Positions 11,471-24,269 of a DNA stretch of 64,000 bases are shown one piece after another. Both the position numbers and the translations under genes were made by a program. The stretch is from Pyxicephalus adspersus (lineage: Eukaryota; Chordata; Amphibia; Anura; Pyxicephalidae). The notes under the pieces are model-generated. The model saw only the letters and a program-made list of their open reading frames with translations. It ran no database searches and was not told where the DNA came from. The stretch lies in assembly GCF_032062135.1 (NCBI RefSeq), contig NC_092868.1:51173053-51237052 (forward strand). The letters are read 5' to 3'. Position 1 is the stretch's first letter; each line of letters starts with the position of its first letter.

Positions 11471-12730
11471 ATGGAAATCTGCTAAGCTACCCAATGTACA
11501 AGTAGAAATACAAACTAAAAATAAATATTCCCTCCCAAGATAAACTCAGGGGTCCCTACAATTAGGTGGAATGATCTGGATGACATTTGTATAAATGTAT
11601 ATAAAGCTCTCCAAAAGTACAATGAAAATGTTCACCTTAAGCTTTACCAGCCTGTTATGTTTCACAAACATCTGAATTATGTTATAGCCTGGTATTTAAC
11701 AGATGTGGACAGTAATATTTTGGGGTAAATAATTATTCCTTCCCAATACAAACCCAGGAAGTAAGAATCTGCTACCAATTTAACCCTTCGAGATGTGAGG
11801 ATAGACAATACACACAATAAATGGTATAGAGTGCAGAACCCAGACATCTCTGGAAATAAAAATGTGCAACCCAGGGGCTTTACAGGGGAAAAAGGGCTCA
11901 GAAACTTTTTTTAAAATTCTGCTTTTCTTGTTCTTATTTATGTGTAAGTTAATGCTTTATACATAAAAACAGTCAGATCTGACGAAACAAAACCACGCAA
12001 AACAAATTTGACTTACTTTGCAGCTTCCATATACATAAACACCCCTCGCTTTCTAAATTTGCAGCAGGTAGGGCATAGTCTGCATACATTATTTGGAAAG
12101 CTATTGAAGTTTGCAGATCTTTCAAAGATTTTTGCAGTAATACCTTCGGAATAATGTTAGCAGTCAAGCAATTGCTGATCCTTCCAAAATAAACAGCTGA
12201 AACTTGAATTAAGCTATCTGCCGGAACAAAAAGGCAAACTTGTGATTATTCTGTTTTGGAAATTCTCAGGTAATGGAGATAGAAACTTTCAGCAATCCTG
12301 CCTAAAACTGTAGGTGCCATATTCAAGAATGCCACTAGGGGGCTCTGTTTCCAGTCCTGGCTCTAATACTGATTGTTGTACCAGATTAGCCATTAATGAG
12401 AGCAGAAAGTCTGAAATTTAAGTAATGCTCTTTACTTAAATTAAAATTTTGAAGATGCAAAAAATGAAAGCAGTTTTTGTCAGGCAAACCCATACTGCAA
12501 ACAGCTAAATACCCTTTAGAGATACATCTAAGAAAGAACAAATGAAAGAACTGCATTTGTTTTCACATACACTCAGTTCTGGTATTTAAACAGCACAGGC
12601 AACATGGTGACCTGACTGTTGTCTGCTGCAGTTAAGCAACACAACCTCCTGGTCTTCTTTTTGGCCCTGATGGCCTGATGAGGTAATCTCTCTGCTCTGT
12701 CCTTTGGTTAACATGTTACTTGGTATTGTT

Positions 12731-13308
12731 ACAGGCACCCCATACCACTGCCCCCACAGCCATCCCAGATCATAACACTGCCCCCACAGCCATCCCAGAT
12801 CATAACACTGCCCCCACAGGCACCCCAGATCATACCACTGCCCCCACAGGCACCCCAGATCATACCACTGCCCCCACAGCCATCCCAGATCATACCACTG
12901 CCCCCCACAGGCACCCCAGATCATACCACTGCCCCCACAGGCACCCCAGATCATACCACAGGCCCCCCAGATCATAACACTGCCCCCACAGGCACCCCAG
13001 ATTATAACATTGCCCTTACAGGCACTCCAGATCATAACACTTACCTCCAAAGCCATCCCAGATCATAACACTACCCCCACAGCCATACCAGATCATAACA
13101 CTGCCTCTATAGGCAGCTCAGATTATAACACTGCCCCCACATGCTCCCCAGATCATAACACTGAATTTAAAGGCACCCCAGGTCATAACACTGCCCCCAC
13201 AGGCACCCAGATCATAACATTGCCCTTACAGGAACTACAGATCATAACAATGCCCTTACAGGAACTACAGATCATACCAATGCCCTTACAGACACCCCTA
13301 GATTATAA
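12731..13308. repeat. 30-bp minisatellite, about 20 units
   Basis: The unit is about ccccagatcataacactgcc plus cccacaggca (30 bp). Left-hand units (12760-12960) are nearly identical, with a catccc/caccccc-type variation. From 13000 rightward the units decay and some are 29 or 31 bp. Because 30 is a multiple of three and the unit lacks stops in some frames, both strands show long open frames (156 codons on minus) that are artefacts of the repeat. Confidence 0.95.
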
Positions 13309-13319
13309 ACTTCCTAGGG

Positions 13320-14035
13320 ACTTTTTTTTTATAAACCAGGCAGTGTATGTTCCTGCAGTGCAGCTTCATTAGTATACTGGCCAGTTCAGTACATGTTGCT
13401 ATTATACCGAAGAGACTGGTATCAGGAAAATCCCAGCTTATTGATTTAGGGGAGTAGATGATCTGGGTATCCTCGTGGCTCATCTTTGCACACTTGGCTT
13501 ATCCCTGTGAATATTTTAGCATTTCTTTGGAAAGAGCAAAGCTCTGTATTTTGTGTTTACACCACATAATTACTTAGCCTGTGGAGCAGTCACACAAAGA
13601 ATGTTTATCTTAAGTTTAAATCAATGATTAGTTGCAGGGCAGGCATTAATCAAGAGGAAAATGCATTAATTCATGTTTGTAGGTTGCATAACCCCCGTAT
13701 TATGAATAACTTATTTATAAAGGCAATTGGCTAAGCCTATTTCACTTCCAAGCGAAAAAAAAAAAAGAAAAAAGGAACACATCTTCCTCTGGCACCGCTC
13801 TACAAAATAAATCCATAAACCAAATTAATTAAGGGAATTACACTGGAATGTGTATTGTGTGCCATTGACTGATGTTTGAGATAAGTCAGCGTGGTACAGA
13901 GGTGTACTATAGAATTCTCTTATTATGATATTATCCCTGTCTTACATGCCTATGGCACTTCCTGTCAATTATATCCATATGAACAAAGTCTAGAATAATA
14001 ATGCTGCAGACATTCTTTAACTATTTTTTCTGGTA
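13320..14035. other. no gene seen
   Basis: AT-rich sequence with homopolymer runs (13321-13330 T, 13756-13767 A). No recognisable gene or repeat family. Confidence 0.35.
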
Positions 14036-14037
14036 TT

Positions 14038-14330
14038 TAAAGAGGACCAGTCAAGGATCTGGTGGGTCAGTTTTTAAACCTTTGAATTGCAACGCATTCT
14101 GTCAGCTAGCACTGCCTGAGTCTGACTGTCATCTGCACAGCCTGGGGTCAGAGGTCACCTGAAGTCTGACAGTTGCTGCCCTAATGATTGCCTTACTTTA
14201 CATACTTTTTATCAGCTCCTAACCATGCATGGTAGAATGGCTCAGATGTCACACCTTTATCCAGCATTATGGCCAAAAGCATCATGTGACAAGCAGATGC
14301 TACCCGCATATATGCTTTGGTGTCTATAGC
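14038..14330. mobile_element. probable MITE or old repeat
   Basis: Starts tttaaagaggaccagtcaag, the TTAA-AAAGAGGACC type of terminus that recurs in this window (9896, 5199). The right end is not clear. Non-coding. Confidence 0.3.
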
Positions 14331-16884
14331 CAGCTTAATATCTAATTGAGTTTTCTGTTTAGATTAGCTAAATGTATTCCATGTGCATGAAAAAGGCGCA
14401 CAGAATCCCACAGTTCATATTCTTTTGAAAGCATTTACAGCCTGAGAAAAATAGGAAAGTGAGAGAGAGGACCAATGTTTTCTGTATGGAAGCAGTGGTG
14501 TCTCTGAAGAGGGCCACCATGCCTCCTGCTGATTTATATCCAGGGCTCTCCAATCTGTGCTGAAAGAAGTGCAGGTAGGTGATATTGAAAGTCCAGTGAT
14601 TTTCTAAAGTTGTTAAAATGTTCAGTCCAACCAAAAAACAATATTTTAGATATTCCATGGAGTTTAAACCACCAGAAGTTTCTAATGGCACAGAATGGAT
14701 AGGTGATATCCCTTCTACAACCAAATACACATACTTTCCTACTGGCTTTTACTAATGTGAACTCCCCTTCTCTGTGCCAATGCCGGGGACTTTAACCTGA
14801 CTTTTTCACAGTTTGAGATCATCAGCCATTTTGATTAGCCAGGCCATAGGGACATACCTAGCTTGTATTTGTTTAATTAGTCTTAGTTCTGAATCAGGGT
14901 TTTATGAAGAAATCTTAGTTTGAAAAATCTTGTGCATTTAAAGACATGTGATCATCACACCTATATGAGGCTACTGGACATCCTATTAAGAAAAGTCTGT
15001 TCCTCCACACCCATTGTCCAAGCCATGTCCTTATGGAGTTGGCTTTGTACACAGGGCTCAGACCAGTAAAGGGCATTCCTAGTGATATTGCCACAAGGTT
15101 GTTGTATGCTGTAGCATCTAACCTTACACCTTAACTCAATAAATTGGAGGATTGTCCTCGTGCTTTTAGGCATATGGTGGATATGACGATCAGTTGCCCG
15201 TATAGTGTATTGAAGAAGTTTTACAAATCATTGCAGTTTCCTAGGCTTGTTCTTATACACAAGAAGAATATATTTTGTATGTTTCATTTTCTGCAGAAAG
15301 ATTAAAGAAACTTTTGGGCTTTTTTTTTCCATAGCAAATTTACTCTTCTAAGCTTTATTTGCTAGTACATAAGCAAGATGTATGCTAATTGCATTTCACA
15401 AGTGCTCCAAGTGTTTCTATTTCATACAGTCTCAAAATTTTCTCTTTTTGCCTGAAGTGATATTTATAACCTTTATCAGGAATGTATAGGAATAACTAAG
15501 CACTGCCCTTGACAAAGTCAGATTAATGTTCTGCTCTCCCTAAAGGGTTTCCTGGCAGAGACGGGAAAAAAAACCCAAGTGCTGCAAAACAAGATAATTT
15601 GTATGGAGATTGCGAGTTAACAAAAGCAGTTTGTTGCTTCTCGACGTAATTTCATGTGTTTTCTTTGCAATAACTTGTAACAAAATGAGAAAATAATGTA
15701 CTTTCAGAGCACTTGAAAACAATCGAGAAGAAGGATGCAGTGCACACAGAGCACAACATCCTTCTCCCAGTAGGCTGCTGTAATCGTGGTTGTTCTTTCA
15801 TGAACGGTGTTGGTATTTGAGGCCAATTTACAAATCTGGTACCCTGAGCCTTTCTGTTTATTCTGGACATCAGGGTTAGGATTTTTTTTAGGTGCCACAG
15901 TTTTTGGAAGGAAGGACGGACAGTTGAACAGCCTGACGACTCTCCATGAGGACGTTTGGAAGACTCGGAGCCCCTTTGATTGGACTTGATGAAGCTTTGA
16001 ACCGATAGCAGCTAGTTCAGGTGCGGTGGAAATCGATTTGGGGGTAAACTTTGAGACACAGCCAATTCCTAACCTCCTGAGATGATAAAGAGGGACACTT
16101 TAATGTCCAAAATTAGTCATATATTTTATTATTAGGTTTGGATAGGATTGTGGGCAATTTAACAATTTTATTTCACAGATATTTCTCCCCAAACTAGATT
16201 ATTTGAAATGTGATGCCCCCATTTCTGTAAGAGTTGGACTAGTTGTTCCTATTATTTGTGAATCTATCTGGGGAGCTCCCTAGGAGCTCTAATATGAAGA
16301 AAATTCAGTTTCTCTCATATCTCATCACCAACCTATTATTATAGTGGATAGAATTGCTACCCACAAGTAAGGCACAGAATCATGTCTGTTTAGAATTCCA
16401 GACCTAAATGTTAGAATGCATTAGGTTCTACAAGGTTTGTGAACATATGTGCGGATTTACAACTGAAAGTCAGAAAACATACCTAGAAGATGTGAATCCT
16501 CTGGCAGACATTCACACTGATACATTAGCTACATGCCATATTTTCTGCCACAGACATTTGGGCTATTTATATTCTTATGTTTTCCAACCAACTTACTGTC
16601 TTCCCTTATGATTGTGCACTTGGTTGTGTTCTTCTGACTCCACCAACTTTTTACCTAAATGCCACAGGTGAACTATGTCTATGAACATAGAGACTGCTAT
16701 GGACTTGGGACATAGATCTTGGACAGTACAAGTCTATGAAGCCTCAGGAACATGGTAGTATATTAGAGCAGACTTCCACCTTGAGTTGTTGATAGTTGAG
16801 AAGGGCATATTTACACTACGGGTAATTTGTATGCAATGTTTTATTTAAAGGGGGGAATTTTACCAAATTCACCTTACAAGATCT
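14331..16884. other. no gene seen; largely unique sequence
   Basis: No open frame with family signatures. The 120-codon minus frame at 14368-14730 and several overlapping frames at 15652-15990 have no recognisable domain. 15540-16020 is compositionally mixed and could hold a conserved noncoding block. Confidence 0.3.
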
Positions 16885-17155
16885 TCTAAAACAGTGTTAC
16901 CTAACCAGGGTTTTGTGGAACTCTAGTGTTCCCCCAGAGGTGAGCAATGAGCAATTTGTTTACTTTTTTGGCCATCTGTAAGGGTGATTTTCTTCCCATT
17001 GGCCAGCAATGTAAGAGACATTCTTCCCACTCCACTGACCATCATTTTATTTACTATGAGCTGTGGATAAGGTATTTATAGCAGGGGTTCCCTGAAGACC
17101 TTAAAGTTATTTCAAGGTTTCCCCCACATAAAAAATGTTGAGAAAGATTGCCTTC
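16885..17155 (-). repeat. interspersed repeat family R, copy 1
   Basis: Contains taaccagggtttt..ggaactctag, gttcccccagaggt, gagcaatgagcaa, cattggccagcaatgtaagag and gggttccctgaagac..tttcaaggtttccc. These blocks reappear inverted in 27380-27690 (the fullest copy) and in part at 61258-61410. The ends include gagaaagattgc here and gagaaacattgc in the second copy. It is an unclassified non-autonomous element. Confidence 0.65.
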
Positions 17156-17159
17156 AAAG

Positions 17160-19902
17160 TTCAATAGTTTTTATTTACTGAAAGGAACTGTATTCCACTA
17201 ATACAGGTTATAACTTATTTTCCTTGTAAATATAGTGGCATAGTACTAGAACAATTATCCTTTATTTATTTAAGTCATGTGTAAAAAATTAATATACAAG
17301 CTGTGATGAGCCATGAAAATAAAACAAGCATTAATGCTTAGCCTAGGGACTGGTGGTATTATGACACATAACCTGGGGTTGTTATTGGCTCATTTCACAG
17401 ATAATTTTACCTATGAGATAGTTTTGGCTTCTTAGTTTTAGATGAGTTAGGATAGCCATAGACATGAGCCCATTCCTGTCTGTAAAATTCCTAACAAGAC
17501 TGTGAACACATTATGGCTTTGTTCCTTCCAACTTGTACCCATCCTACTGTTTTTCTAAGGTATGGCTGGTGCCAGGATTGACATTGCAGTAGATGCAGGT
17601 TCTATTAAAAAACATGAATGTGCATTTTACAGCTGTCTCATGTTGATAGCTTGTAGCTTTCTCTCATCTTTCACTCTTTCATGGGCCACAAAGTCAAGCA
17701 TTGAGTGAAGTTGCAAATATTGACAACAGGGTATAAGACCAACCGGTGTTGTTCAACCAGGAATGAATTAGTGCCCAATTGTACCTTTCCTCTCCAGCTT
17801 TCTTTCTCAATACGTCAAGGTCAGGAGGGGTTCTGAGCATTGGTTTATGGAGGGTTTGTCTAAAGCAACCAACAGAGGGCAAATAGATTATGTTTTGTGT
17901 TAGGTATTGGAAGATACCTGAGCGTATTACTGTTGGTCATTTGTGTGTTTTACAATGGCTGAAGTAGAAATCGTAGGTTGTACACTGCTTTTGCATTAGT
18001 GATTGATGTCAATAGGTCTTCATAAACCTTCCAATGGAGCAATGCCAACACTCAATACACTGACATGGCCCACTGTTGTCACCATACGAAACAAACTTTA
18101 CTGTACATTGTTCTCTGTAATGCATGTAGAAGGAAAGTGGCTACAAAAGTGAAAAATTAAAGATGCTTATGATACACAATGCTTTAGTAAATTACATTCC
18201 GTTAGGGTTTACATTTACTTTATCCTGATGCTCAAGACAATAAGTAGGGTCCAATTTCAAAGTATTATGGAAAATCCATTTAAGAATTAGACCCACTTAA
18301 CCATTTATAAGCATGAACATTTGGAAACATGGGGTGAAATTTTTAATTTTTGCACAGTTGGCAGCGGAAAAATGAAAAGCAGCTATGGCTTAAATACTTT
18401 ACTTATGCAAGTTAGATTTAATTGCTGCTTTTGCATATTAAGCAGACTCATGCCTCAGTCTCCCTCTGCTCCCAGTCAATCAGAACTATGAAACGTGATG
18501 CTTGACAGCTTGGTGCGCACGCTCCCTCCGCACCAACCAAGCAAAGACATGATCCCCACATGTTGCTCTACATGCTACATATTGATCCAGGCACAAAGAA
18601 GAGTGACAAGTGTTTCTCCTGTGACTGAGGGGCTGCTGAGCTCTCGATAAGTTGTGGGCGCACATTGTGTTACAGCAGCTGTTAAGGAACTTTAGGTCTT
18701 AAGGGCCTGTTTATAAAACTTCCAAATGACTATTTGCCATTTTACTAATCACACTTTTTACTTTTGATGTTTGTTTGATGTTTTAAAAAACGGATTCTTG
18801 CATTATCTTTCTTGAGCAGTGATAGCTTCAGTGTCTATGTATGAGAGTGACACCCAGCTTTATGAGTATCAGTATCACTGAACCTTACTAACTGGAGCTA
18901 CGTACACACATCGGATAATAGTCGCATGAGATGAACAGTTGTGCTCGTCTTAAGCAAAAATCTGATGTGTACAGTGGTCTCCAGACATCGTTTGTGGATG
19001 AAGGAGAACACAGCGGGTTGTTCCTCATCCTCCCCTTTTTACTCTCCATTTAACAGAACAGTGCTGAGTGAACTGCTCTCTTTTGTTTATCTGTCCTTGG
19101 AAACAATGACAAAAGATTTCCTGAGGAAATCCTCTGATATTCATTGGATGTCTGTATGAAGCCACATGGACCACTAATTGAGCCCAAAATTGCCACATTA
19201 CACCCTTGTTTTGAATTGGATATTAACTCAGGGATCATGAAACTTCCACTGCAGGTCTTTGGTTGTAGAATATAAGAGATGGTGAGAGGCCAGTGTAGAA
19301 GAAGCCATTGGTGGTTTACTCTGGGGGGGCCCTGAGATAGGCAGTGCTTACACCTCACAAAAACCAAAATCGGATCATGTTGACCATGTCATAGGAACTC
19401 TTTTTACAGTTCTTCTTTTTACATTTTAGTTGCCATGTAAAAGAAGGTGAAAAAAATAAACACCTCCAGCTAATTGCTACCAAAGTCATTTTGTAATTCA
19501 TTGTTGTAAAAAATGGTCTTTGCCTGTCAGCTTGCAATAAATGTAATAATCTAAAAATGTATTCCGAATGTATACACAACACACCAAGCTTCGCATGAAT
19601 TTACAAACATTCCCTGAATTAGGAGTTTCGTTAAGAGTGAAATACTTCGTAAGACTCATCAAGGAATGCAGACACTACTACTTTTTCATAACACTGATAT
19701 TAGTAATTGTAATATGGTCTGAGCCTTTCAATAAGAAATCATCATAAAAATGGGCATGGAATGTTGAATCTCATATGCTATAAAACAAAGGGTTAGAAAT
19801 ATTATAATCCTTGGGATGTAGTGCTAGCGAACCTGAACAGATTTTTATAAGACAGGTTCTCTTTGTAACACACCTATAGACATTGTTCTCCCCAGTACCA
19901 GG
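17160..19902. other. no gene seen; mostly unique sequence
   Basis: AT-rich sequence lacking recognisable coding. The 105-codon minus frame at 19050-19367 carries no domain signature. 18470-18660 is richer in CpG and compositionally distinct. No interspersed repeat with a second copy here was recognised. Confidence 0.3.
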
Positions 19903-19955
19903 AATTATTATTATTAAACTGTATTTATAAAGTGCCAATTTATTACACAGCGCAG
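19903..19955 (-). mobile_element. SINE 3' tail (diverged)
   Basis: The minus strand reads gcgctgtgtaataaattggc, then actttataaatacagttt and an AAT run. This is a diverged version of the SINE tail found at 1899 and 47819. Confidence 0.5.
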
Positions 19956-20329
19956 GAATCTGTGTCATCCCTCACCATGTATGTTGTCTTTTGTTATACT
20001 CTAACCATCTCGGTGAAATTGGGCAGAGGCTCTCAGAGGGAACCATTCAACGTGGCTGTAGCTATCAGTATTGAGCGGTGTGCGGCTGATGCACGGAGAC
20101 GTAATATCCTTCCTAGGAAGGCAGGCTCCGCTGGCTGCTTCCACCGCCTAGCACAACAGACTCCCGCCGTCATTCTTTATGCACGCTGGAATGGAAATCC
20201 AAAGCCTCAACTCCCCGTGCTCCATACTTAATAAAAAGAGGTGCATTTGTATGTGTTATTGGTTCGCACAATTACAAACTCATTTCATGGAAAGCGGACC
20301 TCTTGCACTTATGTAAATATTTTTTGATG

Positions 20330-20720
20330 AAGTCGGAACACATTGCGCCCGCTGTCCCCAACACACCAGCCAGCCGGCGGGAAGAGAGAGAGAGAGAGAG
20401 AGCGAAGGAAAAAAAAAACACACGCGCCAGCCTAGCTTGGTCACAGCTTCTTTCTTGCTTATTGGACCAATAAATGAATTCACATTTGCAAGCTAGATAA
20501 ATCCTTCAAATGTATTATTGATGCAAATAAATGAGGGTGCAGGCTCTAGACAATAGCTAATGGACCCGACTCAGATGGTTGTTTCTGCGGCGAGGTGGTG
20601 GCGGCGGAGGCAGCAGGGAAACGGATATTGTGAAGTTTGCCACGGGATAGACACAGCACATTAATTACCTATTAGACAATTAATAAAGGATGGACGGAGG
20701 GTTTGGGGTGTGCATTGTTA
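20330..20720. promoter_or_regulatory. candidate conserved noncoding element with (GA)n
   Basis: A (AG)10 run at 20383-20402 separates a GC-rich stretch from a block with a palindromic ttattggaccaataaa, octamer-like atgcaaataa and homeodomain-like cattaattacctattagac. gcggcgaggtggtggcggcgg follows. The density of distinct transcription-factor-like motifs and the absence of repeats make it one of the better regulatory candidates. It is inferred from texture. Confidence 0.35.
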
Positions 20721-20759
20721 GAGCACAGTAGAGTTTTTTTTTATTGACCATAATGGGTG

Positions 20760-20788
20760 AGTGTGTGTGTGTGTGGGGGGGGGTTGTT
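20760..20788. repeat. (GT)n followed by G-run
   Basis: A short gtgtgtgtgtgtgtgtg tract merges into about ten G residues. It is a microsatellite. Confidence 0.9.
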
Positions 20789-21027
20789 AAAATCTATATG
20801 GCCCATAAACAAAAAGGGTTGCCAATCTACCAATCTAACTTGAAAATGTGAGCCCTGGGATGAATGAAGGGGTTCCATTTCAAGCTAGGCACTGCTGTAA
20901 ATCATTGCTACCCAAGGGCTTTATGGCCAGCGGTCTCTGAAGCCTATGCACCAATAAAATTTAGCTTCAAGATTAATCAAGGTAATTGTAATCCTATTTA
21001 AACTTTAAAGCCCAGCTAAATCCAAAA

Positions 21028-21041
21028 ATGCAAATTTGCAT
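21028..21041. promoter_or_regulatory. palindromic double octamer motif
   Basis: atgcaaatttgcat is a 14-bp perfect palindrome holding overlapping POU octamers (ATGCAAAT) on the two strands. The context (tttaaagcccagctaaatcc upstream) looks like a MITE end, so the site may be repeat-borne. Confidence 0.35.
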
Positions 21042-21779
21042 AGCAATCAGGTTAAAATGTTAATTCAGTAGATGAGCAAAGTAGTGGATGGATTATCTAT
21101 TTCATGTGGCAAATGTACCTAAACACTGCACTACAGCTCATTTCCTCTGATCTATGGGTTTAGCTGGTAGGCGGGTCATCAGATGTGATCATGTGACACC
21201 CAAAGTAGGTAGCACAATAGATGTCAAACTACAGTTCCCATCGCCCCTGCCGTACAATAGAAAATTTGTTGTGGCACAAGGGGGAATGAAGTGGAATAGA
21301 TAATACTTATATTTTTAAACTAATCAACACAATTATTTGAGTATTCTCCCTGGCTGTAGTTGGGCTTTACCTGTGAATGATATGGTACAAGTAAATATTT
21401 TTTTTGTCTGTTGATCCTAATAAAATGATGCCTGGTGATTCTGCCATACAAGTCCTTTCTGCTTCTACATTGTCACCCTATCACCTTTAAAGTCACCTTG
21501 TTTTGGGAAAACTAGAGTTCTGGTTACCCCAATTCATGACAGTGTAGATGTGCTGCCTTGTATGTCCCTTGATAAGTTCTCCAACATTGGATCGTGTGAG
21601 AGGAGCATACAGACCCACACTAAAGTGCATGGGAAAACTCGCTAGCTACAATGGATTGCTAAAAACTACAAATATTGTGTATCTGTAAATCAGAGTTTGT
21701 AAGCAAAGATTGTAAATTCCTGCAGTGCAAAAGTTTCCTTTTATCATTTAATTGTTTTTCCACTTCTTTGTTTTGATGC

Positions 21780-21792
21780 GGGGGGGGGGGGG
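21780..21792. repeat. poly-G run
   Basis: About 13 consecutive G residues. Low complexity and prone to sequencing error. Confidence 0.9.
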
Positions 21793-22079
21793 CTCCTTAA
21801 AAAGCACCTGGTTAAAATCCCGTCACACACTGTATCTCGGTGAGAGTGGGAAACACAGGCATCAATATAATGAAAAGATGGGGCTGATTAATGATCCTGT
21901 TGCATCTTCTCACAGCAGGGACCCAATAGGAACATTGTTCAATTCCCGGCATGGGGCTGTGTGAGCTTCCAACAGCAAGAAGATCTGACTGGAGTTTTAA
22001 ACAAGGGCAGACTTCAATATTCATAGGGCTGTGTTATTTACCTCCCATACCAACAACTCTGCACCATGATTAAACACCA

Positions 22080-22560
22080 GCTGCTGTCTTTCCTTTCTTT
22101 ACCTCCTTTCTCTCATTCCCTCTGTTTTGTGCTCTCTTTCTCTCGTTCGCTCTTTTTTTTCTTTCTCAGTTTTTCTTTTTTTATTTCTCCTTATCACCCA
22201 CACACACACATCTTTTATTTTTGTTTTTTACCTTTTTTATCATTCAGTTTTCCTTTTTTATTTTTTTTTTCTGTCTCTTTTTTTTAACTTTCTCTCCATT
22301 CTTTTTATATTCACTACTTTTTTTGTCTCTCGTATCTATTCTTATTTTTCTCTTTTCCTTACTGTCTGCTTCCCTTGCATATTCCTGTCTAGTCACTTCA
22401 TTTTCTATTTCCTTACTTTCCCAACCTTTCTTTTTTCTTTTATTTTCTTCATTTGCCCATCCATTCCTTTTCTAATTAATGTTATCTTCTCTTTTTCTCT
22501 ATACATTTCCTTTCCTTTCATTTTTTTTCTTTTGCTTTTCTTTTTTCTTAAATTTTTATT
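22080..22560. repeat. ~480-bp polypyrimidine tract
   Basis: Almost all bases on the plus strand are T or C, with only scattered purines (such as the cacacacaca block near 22200). It ends at an ATT run (22555-22567). Open frames rich in Phe, Leu and Ser on the plus strand and Lys and Glu on the minus strand are by-products. Long purine/pyrimidine asymmetry can form triplex (H-DNA) structures. No coding evidence. Confidence 0.9.
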
Positions 22561-22689
22561 ATTATTAAATAATCCAGCTTTGTGGCTGATACATCTGGCT
22601 TCGATAGCTCCCATAACATTTTTCTCTGTGAAACTGGCAGCTCCATTAATATTCACAATGCACAACATGTAGATGTCAGCGGATCATGA

Positions 22690-23130
22690 GCCAAACAATT
22701 GATGGCCGAGGACGGTGATTGAAAGTCAGCACAAGATAAGTGAATGACGTCCCACAGAGGATAAAATAAGAGAATGAAATAGATGCATGAATGAACGGCA
22801 GCCGGGGAAGTGAAGATGAATGGGACAAAAACATCAGGGGAATGAAGAAATTAGACGGCCTACAGGGAGATGGGATTGTCTGCGGGATCAGCTCCTGAGA
22901 GCACTTTTATCTGACAGGTTTGTCCTATTTAGGCTTTGTCTGAAATATTTCAACACTTTCAGTGCTAAAGATGGCTCAGCGATTCCTGTTTACTTAAAGG
23001 ACGTCTCAGAGAAAATACATAATAGCCACTCTTTGTTCGCTCAAGATACCTTTAAGAGTTGGCAAATCATTTTTCAATTCAGCTGGCGCAATTATGTGAA
23101 ATCTTTATGGCATGTCGCTGCACATCAGTG
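22690..23130. promoter_or_regulatory. candidate conserved noncoding element
   Basis: A repeat-free block directly after the polypyrimidine tract, with mixed composition and many short factor-like motifs (caattgatgg, tgacgtccc, tttacttaaagg). The 103-codon plus frame at 22820-23131 shows no family signature. Inferred from texture. Confidence 0.3.
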
Positions 23131-23139
23131 AAAATCTGT

Positions 23140-24265
23140 CGTGTAGTAGGAGTGCCTGACCTGTCATCTGATGGGTGGGAAGTGACACAAGGTAATTTAT
23201 GTATTTATAGGTCTTCAGGACAACAGTGAGATGTAACCATCCTAATTCCTGGCACCACTTATGTCCATCAGGAAGATTTAGATCTTCTTGCCCATATTTG
23301 TGTGTTCCAGCCTCCCCTGCTACATTCTCTATACTAATTATTACCAATCAAGGTTCCCTAAAAGGTTTATAGGGGTTCTATGAACACCTGTGGGTGATTA
23401 ACCTCTATCTGAGGGTCTTACAGGGTCTAATGTCACTTGGCGGAGCCAGGGATGGTTTTCATAGAACATCCCTGTGCAAATATGAAGTAGGGGCCCCAAA
23501 TGCACATGGTTCCAATTCCCCCCTGCCATTGTGTGAACCTGGGACCATAGAGAAGGTAATGGCCTTGGGCAATCCCCATCTCTGCTGCAGTTCAGTAACA
23601 ATAAGACTTCAATGAGGTTCATCAGAACAGGAGTGATGCACTGAATTACACCCATGACCTACGCCTGCCGTGAAAATCTACATGCAGCAAACCAGAAAGG
23701 ACCAACACAGTAGTTGGGGCACCCGAGCAGCTAGCCAATCAGCTTGCAAAATGTCAACTGCTGGAAGCGCTGAGTAACATCTGTTACCACCACCCATCAG
23801 TCTTACATGTCACTTCCTTAGCCTGTGATTGGACAGTGAATAGAGAGGAAAATTGATGAGCTCATGTCTAAACTCATTCTATTCTCTCTTGCTATGAGCA
23901 TGTCTCCTATTACCATATGAGCAGTCCAGACCAATAGACCAGCCCATTGTTCTGACCTCCCCAAATCTGAGCTTTGCTATGCAAGAGATTGCAAGAGAGT
24001 GATATGATGCCACATGAAGTTATACTACTTGTATAAAAACAATACGTGAGTGATGAGCTATTAATTATGGAGCTTCAATTGTGTATTTTGTATGGAGTAC
24101 AGCTTTGAGCAGCGGCATTGTGTTAAAGCCATGCACACAATACATAAATATACCTCTCTATACCTCTAATTTTTGCAGAAAAGAAAAAGGAAGAAGAGAG
24201 TGGTGTGGGTATAACTTCCCTTTAACGCTTCATTTAAATCGGCAACCTTTTACCAATTGCTACTA
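23140..24265. other. no gene seen; old repeats
   Basis: 23340-23650 contains aggttccctaaaaggtttat and ggggccccaaatgcac stretches typical of old interspersed repeats. No convincing coding frame. Confidence 0.3.
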
Positions 24266-24269
24266 ATGA

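Noticed and set aside
12586..13056. 156-codon open frame on the minus strand rich in Gly, Trp, Met and Ile repeats
   Set aside because: It is the translation of the 30-bp minisatellite. The repeat unit is divisible by three and lacks stops, and the plus strand shows an equally open frame.
12731..13308. CRISPR-like direct repeats
   Set aside because: The units are contiguous with no unique spacers and the context is vertebrate, so it is a minisatellite.
22127..22672. 181-codon Phe/Leu/Ser-rich frame resembling a membrane protein
   Set aside because: It lies in the polypyrimidine tract. TTT/CTC/TCT codons create false hydrophobic segments.
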